Assembly: GCA_021018815.1 (NCBI GenBank)
Contig: JAITYX010000129.1
Span: 434,001-498,000, forward strand
DNA: 64,000 nucleotides
Direction of reading: 5' to 3'
Source: Talinum fruticosum
Taxonomy: Eukaryota; Streptophyta; Magnoliopsida; Caryophyllales; Talinaceae
How positions within the stretch are numbered: position 1 is the first letter of the stretch; each line of letters starts with the position of its first letter. Under the pieces are notes generated by a model that ran no database searches, was not told the origin of the DNA, and was given only the letters and a program-made list of their open reading frames with translations. Both the position numbers and the translations under genes were made by a program. Shown one piece after another: positions 11,050-20,893 of the stretch.

Positions 11050-12310
11050 TGATGTATAGTGGGGCGGCAGCAAAAACAAAAGGGAAAACCGCAAGATGTG
11101 CAGCCAGGCAGAATAGGGTTTGCTTGCGCAGTCTTGGGAGATCGGGTGAAAGGAGGGGTAAATGTTCTTGGTTTTGGCTGAAATTTGGTGGGGAGTGAGG
11201 TAACTGGTAAAGGAAGGTTGTGACCAAATTTCGTAATTTTTGGAAAAGGGAAACTCCCTGATCAGCTAGCCAGAAGTTGATGTAACCGGCTGGATGAACA
11301 GATTGACACCCTTTGTTTGGTTTTGATGTGGAGGACGGAAGGGTTCTTGGATGCAAGTGATTTTTGGAGGGATGGAAGTAGACTCACTGGAAGGATGATG
11401 GTTAAAATTTGGGCTAAAATGGACGAGTGGTTTGGGAGATATGGTTCTGGGAAGTGAGGGGATAAAACCAAGGCTCAAGCTCGGATACGTAAACACCACC
11501 GAGTGAGAACCGAGGGGCACCTTGCAATCTGGCCGGATACAGAAACACCACCGGGGATTGTAAGGACTCAAATAACACCACCAAGCTTGCCAAGGCTCGG
11601 ATACAGCAATGAGGATTCAAGGGGTTGAGAAATCCATCTCAAAAAGAGCAAAGCTCAAGGTTTATAAATTCATCAAAGTTGTTCTTACCATGAGTATGTG
11701 TGCTGAATTTATAATGCCTAACAATGGCATTTTACAAAGCTGAAACAAAGTTGAAAATTAAAGTAAAATGATAATAAAAACTACCAAGATTCTTTCCTCT
11801 CCTCCAAGTTAAGCTAGGATGAATTCTAGCCAAGCATTTTGAGAATTGGGAACATGTGGTTGTAAGGCCTTTCCCCTTATGCAAGCTTCATTTCTATTTG
11901 GCCAACACAACATATTCCAAGAGGTTTCTAGAAGGCCTTCATTCTTCTCCTTTGATGCATCATTGTAGATGTTTAAGTATATGGCATTTGAACCTTGGAC
12001 CGACCCAAAAGAATGCACCAAGTTATTTATGTGCAAAAGACTTGACTCTTCACGGTTTGTCATGGCCGACTTCAAACATGGAGGATTTTGATGGCTAGCT
12101 TTAGCAAGCTTTGATTCTTCTTCTTGGCTCTTAGGTAAATAATTATTTATGAACATAAGACCATAAAAGATCACTTCCTCGGCGGCTCATCCTACGAGAT
12201 AAAAAATGAACAAAGGAAATTCAAGTGTTTTCGGTTCATTGCCATGTTTGTTTGACCCTTCAAAATGTATTTCCTTCAGCTCATATTTTAGGGCGGTCCA
12301 CTTTCCATCA
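11050..12310 (-). mobile_element. Solo NA-D LTR (minus) with near-perfect TSD
   Basis: The minus strand starts TGATGGAAAGTGGACC and ends CACTATACATCA. Flanks are TACTC (11045-11049) and TACTT (12311-12315). Host Gy-2 LTR sequence resumes on both sides. Confidence 0.88.
11469..11600 (-). other. Leader hairpin array (solo LTR 11050-12310)
   Basis: H1 CCGAGC, CTTGGCAA, GCTTGG (11581-11600). H2 CTTACAATC / GATTGCAAG with CCGG / CCGG inside. H3 CTCGG / CCGAG around TGGTGTTTACGTAT. Confidence 0.78.
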
Positions 12311-12433
12311 TACTTGGACCAGAATGGTAGTCTTTGGTGCCCAAAGTTGATATCCACACAACTTTATCTCCTCTTGTAGCTTTGTCAATAGACCATGACT
12401 TTTGGTAGCTTGGTTTGGATGGAAGTCTCCATA

Positions 12434-13155
12434 AACTAAGCTTACCACACTTAGATAAGCAATTAAGAATTTGAGTGGAAGAGCATTAAACTTGCTCGGT
12501 CGGCATTCAATATCATAAGCTGCCTTACATAACCGAATATAAGGAGTATTTGTAATGCTCAAAGATTAAAGCTAAGCATAATCTAAAGGCTAAGAGTGTA
12601 TGTACAAGATCAAAGGCCAGGATTACACTATAGCTATCCTCTTCTCCAAGCTAGCTTGGGAACATGTGGCCTGAAATGAATAGTGATTTCCGGCCATGTA
12701 TTTGCTTTCCCCTTGTCCAAGCTTGATTCTGATTGGTCCAACACATGATTCTTCCCACTAATAGTAGTGCTCTTGGTTTCTTTAGAACCTTCTTTATGCT
12801 AGCAATGCACGTCTCTCTTTGGTGACTCATTTTGATAATCCGAGCATGGACCTTTTGGCATTTGAAGTCAAACGGACAGATTGTGTCTAAAATGCCCAGT
12901 TTAGACTTTTAGGTGTTTTGGACCTCCTTTGCTGATTATTTTTGCTTCAACTCCTAAGCATCAATTATTTATATACTAGTTGTCATGGAAGGACAATTTT
13001 CACAGCTCTCCAGGCCCTAGTTCAGCTTGCACTAGTTGGACCAGAATAGTAGTTTTTGGTACCCAAAGTTGATCTCCAAACAAGCCAATCTCCTCTTGTG
13101 ACTTTACCAATAGCCCATGACCCTTGGTAGTTTGGCTTGGATGGGACTCTCCATT
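12434..13155 (-). repeat. Gy-2 C2 3' LTR (minus), truncated
   Basis: Follows the C2 integrase end on the minus strand, starting ATGGAGAGTCCC. It breaks at about 12434, just past the H1 hairpin, where the second Gy-2 LTR begins. The first 156 bases are coding: the integrase frame runs on to a stop at about 13000. Confidence 0.8.
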
Positions 13156-13681
13156 ATTCTGCCCTTGTAAGGAAGAATGTGCCTTCAAATTCTCTAGCTT
13201 TTCATCCTCAAAATAGGGAGATAAATCAGCAACATTAAAGCTTGCGGAAACTCCATACTCACCGGGTAGGTCAATTTTGTAGGCGTTTTCATTGATCCTC
13301 TCCAATACTTCAAGTGGTCCATCAGCCCTAGGCATTAATTTGTTCTTCCTTTTGGAAGGAAAACGCTCCTTCCTTAAGTGTACCCAAACAAGATATCCTG
13401 GCTGGAAAACATTCCTTCTTTTCCCCTTGTCAACTCTTTGTTTGTAGGCGGCATTGGTTTGCTCAATCTTTGCCTTCACTTTCTCATGTATTCTCTGGAT
13501 TTCTTGGGCCCTCTTGGCAGCTTCTATGCTGTGTTTCTCATCCAATCCCCTTGGTGCTAGGTCGAGAGGAGTCAAAGGTTCAACTCCATAGACTACTTTG
13601 AAAAGGCTCATTCCCGTAGCCTTGCTTGGGGCGCCATTGTAAGCGAACTCAACATGAGCTAGGAGTTGGTCCCATGACGTT
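13000..13681 (-). pseudogene. Gy-2 C2 integrase C-terminus with tail encoded in the LTR
   Basis: Minus strand, reading from 13681: TSWDQLLAHVEFAYNGAPSK, PFKVVYGVEPLTPLD-type core end, then NVFQPGYLVWVHLRKERFPS, MPRADGPLEVLERINENAYK and FNVADLSPYFEDEKLENL. The frame does not stop at the polypurine tract but continues about 52 codons into the 3' LTR (GDQLWVPKTTILV, QAELGPGEL, stop). No chromodomain is evident. The upstream part is separated by the solo LTR 13682-14909; an apparent ATG at 13701 lies inside that LTR and is an artefact. Confidence 0.82.
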
Positions 13682-14909
13682 TGATGGACATTTCCATACA
13701 AGTCAAACGACCAAGAGTCAAGGGGTTTCTCAAGCTAAAGCATTAAAGGAGTCAAGCTTATTTTTACACCAAAAACTCTTATGCTAGTCCAAAAGTGCAA
13801 GCCGAGCCAAGGATGGAAGAGATTGTTAAAGGCCTTGAGAATTGTCATTCAAAGACAATTAACACATAAATAAATGTTGCCAAACGAGTAAAGCAAGATA
13901 TGCATCAAAGACGGTCCAAAAATACCTAAAGGGTATTTTAGGCACATTTTGCTCATGCTGAATTTTATGGCCGAAAATGTCATACTTGGTCAAAGAGTCA
14001 ATGGCCAGACCTTCAAGGCTCAAGAAGACATTCTAGAAGCCTCCTAGAATATGATGTGTTGGCCAAATGGAAATGAGGCTTGGGAGAGGGAAAACAAACC
14101 ACATCCACATGTTCCCAATTTTGCAAATACTTGGCTAGAATTCCTCCTAGCTTAACTTGGAGGAGGGGAAAGAATCTTGTTAGTTTTATTATCTTTTTGC
14201 TTTAATTTTCAGCTTTGTTTCAGCTTTGTAAATGCCAATATGAGGCATTATAAATTCAGCAAGCATAGGATGTAAAAATCAGACTTGATGAATATATGAA
14301 CTTTGAGCTTTGCTCTTTTGAGATGGATTTCTCAACCCCTTGAATTCTCATTGCTGTATCCGAGCCTTGGCAAGCTTGGTGGTGTCCTTTGAGTCTTTGC
14401 AATCCCCGGTGGTGTTTCTGTATCCGGCCAGATTGCAAAGTGCCCCTTGATTCAGCTTGGTGGTGTTTACGTATCCAAGCCAGAATCCAGGTTCTATCCA
14501 GCGACTTCCATCAACCATATCTCCCAATCCACGAATCATCTCTTTCCCAAATTTCACACAATTCATCTTACATGAGTTGAGACCATCTCCACCAAATCTC
14601 AGCTTAAACCAAGAAGAACTCCATCCCCATCACCAAAAACAAACAAAGAACCTCATTCTGGACAGCCGCCCAGCGAGGCCTTCTGTTTGCCTTTGGTTCA
14701 AGGTCATCCCGACCTTGGATGCTGCTCAAATTTTACCACAACCTTCCCTGACCAGTTAACTACCTCGCCACCAAATTTCGTCCAAAACCAAGAACATTTG
14801 CCCCTCCTTTCACCTTTTTCCCCAGAACCGCGTCTGCAGGTCCTGTTCTGGCCAGGCCGCTTCGTCACGGTTTTCCCTTCTCTTTGCTTCCGCCTCCCAC
14901 TACACATCA
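13682..14909 (+). mobile_element. Solo NA-A LTR with TSD ACGTT
   Basis: Starts TGATGGACATTTCC and ends CACTACACATCA; perfect TSD ACGTT (13677-13681 and 14910-14914). It disrupts the C2 integrase in the opposite orientation. Confidence 0.92.
14360..14487 (+). other. Leader hairpin array, best H2 (solo LTR 13682-14909)
   Basis: H1 CCGAGC / GCTTGG (14360-14379). H2 has a ten-base perfect outer arm CTTTGCAATC / GATTGCAAAG plus CCGG / CCGG around TGGTGTTTCTGTAT (14395-14440). H3 GATTC..CTTGG / CCAAG..GAATC around TGGTGTTTACGTAT (14449-14487). Confidence 0.85.
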
Positions 14910-14914
14910 ACGTT

Positions 14915-15440
14915 GGTTCTAATCAAGGCCCTTAGTAGCACACCCAACGTCCGGTTCGTAACTTCCGTTCGCCCATTCGTTTGAGGATGACAAGTGGTGC
15001 TAAATTTCATCTTGGTTCCCAATTTCTTCCAAAGAGTAATCCGAAGTGGCTTAGAAACTTGCTGTCTCGATCGAAACTATGGATTTTGGTATACCATGTA
15101 GCCTCACAATCTACTTGAAGTATAAATCAGCCACATGAGTCGCATCTTTATTACATGGAACAAAGTGAGCCATTTTAGAGAAACGGTCCACTATTACTAG
15201 AATAGAGTCTTTGTTCCTTTGTGTCCTTGGTAGCTCCAAAACGAAGTCCATACTCACGTCCTCCCATGGTTGGTTGGGTGTTGGAAGAGGGGTATAGAGC
15301 CCTTGAGGGAGGGAATGGCTCTTTGATTCTTGAAACACCGCACACCTGTCTTGTTTTGTTAATACCAAAGTGACCAGCCAAAGCTCCATTATGCACCTTT
15401 GGAATCAATTACTCCCTAGTCCCACAACGGGGTATGCAAA
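14915..15440 (-). pseudogene. Gy-2 C2 integrase core (broken)
   Basis: The minus strand shows [46 protein letters not shown] and, after breaks, [16 protein letters not shown]. The DDE residues are the D of MDFV, a later D in a poorly read stretch, and the E of RTEV. It would join cDNA to the chromosome; stops and shifts near 15100 and 15400 rule out function. Confidence 0.82.
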
Positions 15441-16060
15441 GGCGAGTGCCCTTCAAAAGAAAACCATCTTAGACTAGGAATTCTCCCTTGGGGTGCTTTT
15501 GACAATTACGAAACAACTCACCAAAATCTTGATCATCAGAATACAAGGACTTTAGATCCTCAAAACCAATAACTTGGGTTTGTAATTGAAATAGTAAAAG
15601 GTACCTTCTTGATAGTGCATCTGCCCCTTTGTTCAACTTGCCCGATTTGTGCTTGATGGTAAAATGGAATGTTCGTAAATACTCCACCCACCTTCCATGT
15701 CTTAGATTTAGTTTGTGCTACCCTTGGATGTACTTCAAAACCTCATGATCCGAATGCAAAATGAATTCATTGGCCACAAGATAATGACTCCAATGCTCCA
15801 AAGATCTCACAATAGCATAGAATTCTTTATCATAAGTTGAGTACTTCCTACTTGAATCACAAAGTTTGTCACTAAAGAAGGATATAGGCCGACCTTCTTG
15901 AGAGAGAATTCTTCTAATGCCTACTCCCGAGGCATCACACTCAACTTCGAAAATCTTGTCAAAGCTAGGCAAGGCTAGAACCGGTGCTTGAGTAAGCTTA
16001 AGCTTGATAGTTTCAAAGGCCTCTTGGGCCTTAGCATTCCACTTGAACACACTTCCTTTT
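15441..16060 (-). pseudogene. Gy-2 C2 RNase H domain (broken)
   Basis: Minus-strand motifs: [80 protein letters not shown]. These are the usual catalytic Asp/Glu blocks of gypsy RNase H. Stops lie near 15718. Confidence 0.85.
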
Positions 16061-16790
16061 AGCACCTCAGTCATGGGAGCTATAATGGTGCTAAAATTCT
16101 TAATGAATCTCTCGGTAGAAGGAGGCCAAACCATGAAACTTCCGAACATCATGAATGCTTGTGGGAATAGGCTATAATTGTATGGCTTCCACCTTACTCT
16201 CATCCACCTTCACGCCATGAGCCGTGACTACATAGCCAAGAAAAGTGACTTCGAAGCAAAGAAAGTGCACTTCTGAAAATTGTCATAGAGCTTTTCTTTG
16301 TCCAACAATTCAAGAACTTGTGTGAGGTGTTTGAGATGCTCCTATTCACTCTTTCTATACACCAAAATATCATCAAAGTATACTACCACGAACTTGCTAA
16401 TAAAAGGCCTAAACACTTGGTTCATGAGCCTCAAGAAAGTGCTAGGGGCATTTGATAAACCGAATGGCATCACAAGCCACTCATACAATCCTCCCTTGGT
16501 GTTAAATGTCGTTTTCCACTCATCCCCTTCACAGATTCGGATTTGATAATACCTACTCCTCAAGTCCACCTTGGAAAATACTTGTGACCCATGGAGCTCA
16601 TCAAGCATATCTTCAAGTCTAGGGATGGGATGCCTATACTTGAGGGTTATTTTGTTTATGGCTCGACTGTCCACACACATTCTCATGGAGCCATCTTTCT
16701 TTGGGACTAAAAGGGTTAGGACCGCACATGCACTCCTACTTTCTCTTACAAGCCCTTTAGCCATTAACTCATCAACTTGCCTTTATGGCT
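16061..16790 (-). pseudogene. Gy-2 C2 reverse transcriptase (broken)
   Basis: The minus strand reads [92 protein letters not shown] and the catalytic YFDD (16369-16380). A frame break at about 16345 separates palm from thumb. The upstream end joins filler DNA at about 16781-16806. Confidence 0.88.
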
Positions 16791-16806
16791 CGACTGTCCA
16801 CACACA
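16781..16806 (-). repeat. Short templated filler duplication
   Basis: TTTATGGCTCGACTGTCCAC and the next few bases repeat the segment near 16654-16679, 120 bp away in the same RT gene. It replaces the normal linker before RT. Confidence 0.75.
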
Positions 16807-17445
16807 ATCTCCAAAGCATCCTTGGGGTTCATTCGATATGTTGGCTTGTTGGGGAGGATGGACCCCGGGATTAAGTCAATGTGGTGTTGGATGGTTCTTT
16901 ATGGAGGTAGGCCGAGGGGTATCACTTCAGAAAAGACATGGGCAAAGCGGGACAACAAGGGTTGGGCAAAGGGGTGTACGATTGGGGATGTTTCGGCCTC
17001 ATTAGGAGCTAGAAGAATTAGCTCTTGCATAGGCCTAAACTAATGTTGTTTTGATTTAAGGAAAGACTCTCCCAAGGTAACGAGGTCGGTTTAATTGGGG
17101 TTTTTTGTGGCTTTGTTTTTGTGAGTTGGCTTGGGGTTAGACGGGCTAAGGTGATCTTTTTCCCATCCTTGGTAAAAGTATAAGTGTTCATGAACCCGTC
17201 ATGCATAACTCCCCTATCAAATAGCCAAGGTCTCCCAAACAACAAATGACAAGCATCTATTGGAATAATATCACACCATAACTCATCATGATAATTCTTG
17301 CCAATACTAAATGAAATAAGACATCTAGAATTGACTTGGAGTCCTTTACCTTGCTTTAGCCATTGAATGTTGTATGGGTGAGAGTGAACCGAAGTAATGA
17401 GTCCAAGCTTTTCCACCATGTTTGAAGTGGCCACATTAGTACAAC
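16807..17445 (-). pseudogene. Gy-2 C2 protease and PR-RT linker (broken)
   Basis: The minus strand reads CTNVATSNMVEKLGLITSVH, CLISFSIGKNYHDELWCDII, DACHLLFGRPWLFDRGVMHD, then a linker. The fragment begins at the T of CTNVA, just past the catalytic Asp, because element G inserted there (17446); the gag side of C2 is not in the window. Confidence 0.82.
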
Positions 17446-18702
17446 TGATGGAAAGTGGACAGCCTTACATTTTGAGCTGAAAGATGTCCATCGTGAGAAG
17501 CCAAGCACGCTTGAGGATCAACCGGAATTATTTGAAAATCCTATAATTTTTAGCACGTTGCAAATTGATCCCGGAGGGTGAGAATTCAAGGACATCAATT
17601 TCTTATGATTTTGTTTATAAATAATTGCTTATCGATGGAGTCAAGTTAGAGAAGATATAAGCTAGCTACCTAAATCGTCCTTGTTAAAGCAACAATGAGT
17701 TCAGCCATGTCAACCGTGAGGATTGTTTCAAGTGCTGCCATTTTATTTCCCTTGCACATAAATAACTCAAGAGTCGGTCCAAGGGACCAAGGCCTATGAT
17801 CATGCGCTTAAGAGGAGCCTAATGAAGAGTATTCTAGAACCACTAACTATAGTGGGAGGAAGGTGGTTGTTAGATGCTTGCCAAAGGGGAAATCAAACCG
17901 TAGCCACATGTTCCCAAATGCCCAAATGCCTGGCTATAATTCATCCTAGCTTGACTTGGAGAAGAGGAAAGAATCTTGTGGTTTTTGTTTTGATTTTTAC
18001 TTTAATTTCCAGCTTTGTAAAATGCCATTGTTAGGCCTTATAAATTCAGCACACATACTCATTGTAATACCAACTTTGATGAACTTATAAACTTGAGTTT
18101 TATACTCTTTCCGAGATGGATTTCTCGACCCCTTGAATTCTCATTGCTGTATCCGAGCCTTGGCAAGCTTGGTGGTGTTCTTTGAGTCCTTCCAATCCCC
18201 GGTGGTGTTTCTGTATCCGGCCAGATTGAAAGGTGCCCTCGGTTCCCTCGGTGGTGTTTCGTATCCGAGATTAGGACCTTGGTTTTATCTATCTACTTTC
18301 CACACCCATATCTCCCAATCCACATATCCGCTACGCCCCAAATTTCATACACACCATCATACACGAGTTGAGTCCAGTCCCACCAAATCTCAGCTCAATC
18401 CAAGAAGTATTCCATCCTAAGCACCAAAAACAAACAAAGAACCTCATTCTGGACAGCAGCCCAGCGTGACTTTCTGTTTGCCTTTGGTTCAAGGTGATCC
18501 TGACCTTGGATGCTTCCCATATTTTTACCAGTCCTACCTAACATCCCCAATAACCTTCCCTCCAAATTTCAGCCACAAACTCCATCATTTGCCCCTCCTT
18601 TCACCCTTTTCCCCAGAACCGCACCTGCAGGTCCTATTCTGGCCAGCTTGCTTTTTATTGCGGTTTTGCTTCATCTTTTGCTTCCGCTCTCACTATACAT
18701 CA
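17446..18702 (+). repeat. Element G 5' LTR (NA-D)
   Basis: Starts TGATGGAAAGTGGACAGCC and ends CACTATACATCA, 1257 bp. The first 135 bases form an open frame: WTALHFELKDVHREKPSTL ... IDPGG, stop. The array lies at 18153-18280. Confidence 0.9.
18153..18280 (+). other. Leader hairpin array in element G LTR
   Basis: H1 CCGAGC / GCTTGG (18153-18172). H2 AATC, CCGG / CCGG, GATT. H3 CTCGG / CCGAG around TGGTGTTTCGTAT (18247-18269). Confidence 0.78.
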
Positions 18703-18706
18703 ACTT

Positions 18707-18718
18707 TGGTATCAGAGC
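18707..18718 (+). other. Element G primer-binding site
   Basis: TGGTATCAGAGC, the canonical plant initiator-Met complement, four bases after the LTR. Confidence 0.92.
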
Positions 18719-18800
18719 AAGTTCTGATTCCTTGGTGGATGATCCGTTTCCTAAAAACCCAAAAACACCAAAAACAGCCAGCCTTACCAAAATCCCAGCC

Positions 18801-19427
18801 ATGAACGCTAACCCCTTCTTGAGAAGAACTTCAAGCGGTTTCAACGAGCTAAGTGAAGAGCAACGTGAGAATATTTTCTACACAAGAGGAACGGTGCTCA
18901 ACAGGGTGTGCTCTATCATTATTGATAGTGGTAGTTGCACAAATGTGGCCTCAACAACTATGGTAGAAAAGCTTGGAATTCAAGTTTCACCCCACCCTCA
19001 TCCTTACACCATCCAATGGCTAAATCAAGGTGAAAATCTTCTAGTCAATTCTAGATGTCTTGTCTCCTTTAGCATTAGTAAGAATTATCATGATGACATA
19101 TGGTGTGATGTACTACCCATGGATGCATGCCATTTAATGCTTAGTAGACCTTGACTCTTTGATAGGAGAGTCATTCATGATGGGTACTTGAATACTTATG
19201 CTTTCACCAAAGATGGCAAGAGGATCACATTGGTACCCTTGTCACCTAGCCAAATCCCACAAACAAAGCCACAAAAGAGCTCTTCTCAAACGGACCATTG
19301 TCATGGAGAAAATCTTCTCAAAGCCAACCAACTTGAACCTCGGCCCTCACAAGAACTAATCCCATTAACACCACACAAAGCCGAGAGTTCACCACAAAAT
19401 GCCCATCACCTCGCCAAAACCCCATGA
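18801..19427 (+). pseudogene. Element G protease-like ORF
   Basis: ATG at 18801 (MNANPFLRRTSSGFNELSEE), then ENIFYTRGTVLNRV, the aspartic protease active site SIIIDSGSCTNVAS, VSFSISKNYHDDIWCDVLPM and DACHLMLSRP. TGA at 19152-19154 stands where the family has Trp (RPWLFD), a single nonsense change; the frame reads on through LFDRRVIHDGYLNTYAF. Most gag is missing, so the protease follows the leader almost directly. The stop overlaps the next start as ATGA (19424-19427). Confidence 0.75.
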
Positions 19428-19840
19428 CCACATTTGACCACTTTACCCCAAAAATTCCATCCCACATTTTTGTTCTCATGCTGGCCGTGAGTGGACTGCC
19501 CAAGTTGCATAATGATGATCTTGAGTTTTGCCCTATGGGAGAGCTTGAGATGAAATTAAAAGTGATAGAACAAGAGAAACCTCAAAAATCAAATGGTGCA
19601 TTTTCCATGAGGTGTTCTATTTCTTTACATTTGGAAGGTTGTCAAAATGTGTTTGAAAAATTTTTATGGGCATTCATTGTTGAAAAGAAACTCCAAAGAT
19701 TATATCCGGATTGTGTGAAGCGTCCAAAGAGAGATTTGGCTTTCGTAATTTCATCTACAAATTGGAGTTTATATTTTGTGAATGTCCCTATTGAATTTGA
19801 TGTGCCTCCAAGGGCCGAAACTATCAATCTTTTGCTATGA
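19424..19840 (+). CDS. Element G ORF2-like protein, unknown function
   Basis: 138 codons. The middle (GELEMKLKVIEQEKPQKSNG, AFSMRCSISLHLEGCQNVF) aligns with A2 ORF2 (EKLEVWIKVVEKGKPLNFID, AFAMRSSFPLYLENCEVDL). The start overlaps the protease stop in an ATGA. I recognise no known domain. Confidence 0.55.
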   Translation: MTTFDHFTPKIPSHIFVLMLAVSGLPKLHNDDLEFCPMGELEMKLKVIEQEKPQKSNGAFSMRCSISLHLEGCQNVFEKFLWAFIVEKKLQRLYPDCVKRPKRDLAFVISSTNWSLYFVNVPIEFDVPPRAETINLLL

Positions 19841-19953
19841 CAACGAAGTTGAACTTTCATGGAAATTTTCTTTTCGTACCGTGTGCCAAACCGAAAGGAG
19901 TAACCAAAGAACCAACAATTTGGCAAGGAGGTATAACTAACTTACTCCATTAG

Positions 19954-19993
19954 AGAATTGTGCTTTCCATTTTAGAATTGTGCTTTCCATTTT
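19954..19993 (+). repeat. 20-bp perfect tandem duplication
   Basis: AGAATTGTGCTTTCCATTTT occurs twice in direct succession (19954-19973, 19974-19993). Confidence 0.95.
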
Positions 19994-20002
19994 GATAAGC
20001 TA

Positions 20003-20422
20003 ATGTGCTTGTATGGTGTTGAGCATGATTTTGGAGAACCACTAGTGCATGAGGAGAATGTGTTCAAGGAAACAAAATTGTGTGCATCTAATGGCGGAGT
20101 TAGTGATTTGTTCCTCAAGTCTATACACTATGGCTGCCTCTTTCCCAGCCATGAGGCCTTGTTTCCGGGCTGCACCAAATTTGTCCATGAAGCTAGAACC
20201 ATTAAGGACATGATGGAAGCCATTCTGTTTTGGCTTGGATCAACTAGACTTGTGTGGTATTTGAGTGCTCGTGCTGCCCATGTGATTGGAGAAACCATAA
20301 AAACTCGACTTATACCGTTAAAGTTGTGCCATTATTGTGGTACACAAGATTCATTTGAGCTTTGCCCCATTCAAGAGCTCATTCCACTACCCACAAGAAC
20401 CCGCAGGCCTTCCATGGGCTGA
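20003..20422 (+). CDS. Element G second unknown ORF, LKLCHYC module
   Basis: 139 codons starting MCLYGVEHDFGEPLVHEENV, with a later segment TRLIPLKLCHYCGTQDSFEL that matches the end of the Cys module in A1, A2 and D1 (LPLKLCHHC, VPMKLCYDI). The downstream stretch, 20423-20893, holds LNPILTPPLKPPLPP (also in D1) and Pro-rich relics but no intact gene. Confidence 0.5.
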   Translation: MCLYGVEHDFGEPLVHEENVFKETKLCASNGGVSDLFLKSIHYGCLFPSHEALFPGCTKFVHEARTIKDMMEAILFWLGSTRLVWYLSARAAHVIGETIKTRLIPLKLCHYCGTQDSFELCPIQELIPLPTRTRRPSMG

Positions 20423-20893
20423 TTTGAACCCCATCCTTACCCCTCCACTTAAACCACCTTTACCCCCAATTTTTCTTCCTTGAGTTATGGCCTTGTGGAG
20501 GAATTTATCTCTTGAAATTTTCTCCACCAGAATCTGCCCGTACCTTTCCAAATAAAAACCCTTTTGACCTCCCTCCACAAAATTACCTTCCCTTTGCCAC
20601 AACACCACAAACACAAACTTGACCTTGTCCTTCCAAACAAAAACCCTCCTAGTCCACCATCACAAGAACACCCGCAGCTCCAAAAACAGCCCAACCCGAA
20701 TGCTATCTATCCCATCCGAGCAGGTTGTGATTTAAAGCTCATTGGTGATGAGTTATGGGCAGAAGACCGAGAAAAGAAACAAGAGACTCCATGGGTAGAA
20801 TTAAATTTTTACCGGAGAGTGTTGTTGTTTTTCCCAATGGTACTTGGACTTGTGTGCCTCATAATGAAGTCTTTGTTGATCAAGTCTATCTCT

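Larger units (their letters stand above)
10535..12433 (-). repeat. Truncated Gy-2 LTR (second in series), split by solo LTR
   Basis: 10535-11049 and 12316-12433 align with the Gy-2 LTR (compare 9890-10534). The minus-sense 3' end, with the hairpin array, is missing at 10535, where C1 begins. The minus-sense start (ATGGAGACTTCC) abuts yet another truncated Gy-2 LTR at about 12434. Between them lies the NA solo LTR 11050-12310. Confidence 0.75.
17446..20893 (+). mobile_element. Element G: NA-D element, 5' part, joined to Gy-1 pol
   Basis: 5' LTR 17446-18702, PBS 18707-18718, protease-like coding, an ORF2-like region and a Pro-rich stretch shared with D1, up to about 20893. There the sequence changes to Gy-1 reverse transcriptase near the word CTATGAGGAT. 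The left target site is ACAAC (17441-17445). No matching 3' LTR or second ACAAC junction is present, so the 3' end was lost in a rearrangement, or the element is a chimera. Confidence 0.75.

Noticed and set aside
11050..12310. Full NA element from 11050 to 63076
   Set aside because: Both are NA-D minus-strand LTRs, but 11050-12310 has its own flanking TACTC / TACTT, so it is a solo LTR.
13378..13560. Plus-strand ORF opposite integrase
   Set aside because: Antisense shadow of the minus-strand Gy-2 C2 integrase.
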